Assembly: GCF_017877055.1 (NCBI RefSeq)
Contig: NZ_JAGIPG010000005.1
Coordinates: 186,001 to 250,000 of the forward strand
Direction of reading: 5' to 3'
From: Neorhizobium galegae
Lineage (GTDB): Bacteria; Pseudomonadota; Alphaproteobacteria; Rhizobiales; Rhizobiaceae
Length of the DNA stretch: 64,000 bases
Below the pieces are notes generated by a model, which saw nothing but the letters and a program-made list of their open reading frames with translations, was not told where the DNA came from and did not search any database. Below, piece by piece: positions 62,925 to 64,000 of this stretch. Position numbers and translations under genes: made by a program. Position 1 is the stretch's first letter, and every line of letters begins with the position of its first letter.

Positions 62925-63356
62925 CTAGTTCCCACCGCGGATGACGCAGACGCCAGCCTCGTAGGCGCAGGCGTGTCCGATCCCGTAGCCGCGCAAGCCG
63001 CTGTCCACGTCGATGATCTTGGCCTTCGGTGCGAGCACCACCCCGCCTTCCTGGCCCCACCAGTAATCCTGCGAAAAGTAGCGCGCAAAATGGATGCCGA
63101 AGTCGGGGACCGGGCGGGCCTGCAGCGGTCCGCTGAAGATGCCCAGCCGGCGGACGAACGATGCCGTTCCGGTGTAGAAGACGCGAAAGCTCTCCACGTT
63201 CGACGTGCGGTCGTCCCGATGTTCCCAGCGATTGCTTCCGAGGCGGTAGACGCTGCTGTCGCGATCGCTCCAACCGTCGCGGGCATTGGCGGCGGATGCG
63301 AGCGATGCGAAAAGCGCCGCAGCGATCAGGACAGGCTTGATGCGATTCGCGTTCAT
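62925..63356 (-). CDS. Secreted hypothetical protein
   Basis: 143 residues. A signal peptide (PVLIAAALFASLASAANA, cleavage near residue 25) is clear; the mature part has no known domain. It contains SDRDSSVYRLGSNRWEHRDDR, a YFSQDYWWGQEGG stretch and two cysteines near the C-terminus (GHACAYEAGVCVIRGGN) that could form a disulfide. It is probably periplasmic. A CtrA-like site with one mismatch (TTAA-N7-TTAT, 63378-63392) lies upstream. It is divergent from sdhC. No function can be assigned. Confidence 0.6.
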   Translation of the reverse strand: MNANRIKPVLIAAALFASLASAANARDGWSDRDSSVYRLGSNRWEHRDDRTSNVESFRVFYTGTASFVRRLGIFSGPLQARPVPDFGIHFARYFSQDYWWGQEGGVVLAPKAKIIDVDSGLRGYGIGHACAYEAGVCVIRGGN

Positions 63357-63566
63357 GGCGAACTCCGGAGAATATGATTAACGAAAGGTTATCATAAAAC
63401 GGCTCCCGCCGTCCCGGCGGCAACGAAATCTTTCCAAATCGTAGTTAATGTGACCGCCGGGTTTGAACCACGTCAGCCACGAGAAAGACACAATCGATTA
63501 AATTGGAAATCGGTTTGAATTGTTCTTGTCGTCCGACATCCGTGCGATTAAACCACGCCAATGATG

Positions 63567-63596
63567 CAATGCACATTTCTTCGGCACCGTGCATTG
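63567..63596. promoter_or_regulatory. Inverted repeat upstream of sdhC
   Basis: CAATGCAC (63567-63574) pairs perfectly with GTGCATTG (63589-63596) around 14 bases, 46 bp before the sdhC start. It could be an operator or a leader hairpin. Confidence 0.4.
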
Positions 63597-63642
63597 TTGG
63601 GCGCCCGCCCTTGATACCGCATACGACGCCGCGAGGTTCCTG

Positions 63643-64000
63643 ATGGCGAATGTGACTAACAACCGGCCCCTGTCGCCGCATCTTCAAATCTACAAGCTGA
63701 TCCCCACCATGGTCATGTCGATCGTTCACCGCATCACCGGCGGTGCGCTGGCGGTCGGGACCATCCTTCTTGCCTGGTGGCTGATCGCCGCCGCGTCCGG
63801 CGAGGCCTATTTCAACTGGATCAGCTGGCTGTTCGGCACCTGGATCGGCCTGCTCGTGCTGTTCGGTTACACTTGGGCGCTGGTTCACCACATGCTCGGC
63901 GGCCTTCGCCACTTCATGTGGGACATGGGCCACGGTTTCGACAAGCATTTCAGCACCAAGATGGCGCTCGCGCTGCCGGTCGCCTCGGTCGGTCTGACCG
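63643..64000 (+). CDS. sdhC: Succinate dehydrogenase cytochrome b556 subunit (N-terminal part)
   Basis: 119 residues are visible before the window ends. N-terminal RPLSPHLQIYKLIPTMVMSIVHRITGG is the classical SdhC signature, with the quinone-site serine and arginine. The haem ligand histidine is in ALVHHMLGGLRHFMWDMG. Three membrane helices are expected; two and the start of a third are in view. SdhC anchors the dehydrogenase in the membrane and links TCA-cycle succinate oxidation to the quinone pool. A GAGG ribosome-binding site precedes the ATG. The rest of sdhCDAB would follow beyond the window. Confidence 0.95.
   Translation, partial: MANVTNNRPLSPHLQIYKLIPTMVMSIVHRITGGALAVGTILLAWWLIAAASGEAYFNWISWLFGTWIGLLVLFGYTWALVHHMLGGLRHFMWDMGHGFDKHFSTKMALALPVASVGLT

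Noticed and set aside
63378..63392. CtrA box TTAA-N7-TTAT before the secreted hypothetical gene
   Set aside because: One mismatch to the consensus and in an AT-rich gap, so not listed as its own site.
1..64000. CRISPR arrays, tRNA/rRNA genes, prophage or integrative element
   Set aside because: No regularly spaced direct repeats, no tRNA or rRNA-like sequence, and no integrase, transposase or phage structural gene was found. The palindromic repeats are not spaced like CRISPR.

Overview
The window reads as a stretch of chromosome from a member of the Rhizobiaceae (Rhizobium / Neorhizobium / Agrobacterium type). This rests on high coding GC and on gene orders I associate with that group: ffh-aroQ-rpsP-rimM-trmD with rplS nearby, dapF-mtaB-ftsY-ispZ-DUF2585, ccmABCDG divergent from acnA, and hemC-hemD-mitofilin-hemY divergent from tsaD-gpsA, ending at sdhC. 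IalB, DUF2794, DUF1223, a TGA-N9-TCA iron-operator style and typical rhizobial palindromic repeats agree. No tRNA, rRNA, CRISPR array, insertion sequence or prophage was found. Nearly all of it is core genome.

Layout. 1-6.8 kb: the end of an amino-acid ABC transporter, then a minus-strand translation and secretion block (rplS, trmD, rimM, rpsP, chorismate mutase, ffh) interrupted by an opposite-strand TSUP permease gene. 6.8-13.7 kb is the most accessory-like part: a VapBC pair with a double palindromic operator, a Tat-exported metallo-beta-lactamase-fold enzyme, then a four-gene haem locus (ECF sigma, FecR-type anti-sigma, TonB-dependent haem receptor with an STN domain, haem oxygenase) with an iron-responsive operator before the sigma gene and another before the receptor. 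13.8-18.9 kb: dapF, mtaB, ftsY (with a palindromic repeat read in frame), ispZ and DUF2585. 19.4-26.6 kb: ccmGDCBA on the minus strand, with a nest of palindromic repeats between ccmB and ccmA, divergent from acnA, then a second TSUP gene. 26.8-38.3 kb: DUF1223, DUF2794, an acetyltransferase, a BI-1/YbhL membrane protein behind a structured leader, ybbP-ybbA divergent from tesA, thpR, phhB, an ECF sigma factor with no adjacent anti-sigma gene, an IalB-like protein and rlmN.

38.4-46 kb: a YCII (DGPF) protein with an ECF42-type sigma factor, two LysE/RhtB exporters, an SDR enzyme, argG and a marR-MFS efflux pair. 46-54.4 kb: an M3 oligopeptidase, typA, ppa, yggT/DUF167, an MFS exporter and a TerB-like protein. 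54.4-64 kb: the haem-biosynthesis cluster (hemC, hemD, mitofilin/Mic60 homologue, hemY), divergent tsaD-gpsA, small conserved genes, a methyltransferase and the start of sdhC.

The genes link up around iron and haem. Haem uptake and breakdown (8.9-13.7 kb), cytochrome c haem export (ccm), an iron-sulfur aconitase, haem synthesis (hemCDY) and a haem-binding succinate dehydrogenase subunit all lie in the same 64 kb. No wholly new multi-gene system can be claimed from sequence alone. The best leads are the iron-gated haem-signalling locus, the repeat inside ftsY, the structured leaders of ffh and ybhL, and the ECF42 module with a matching promoter.
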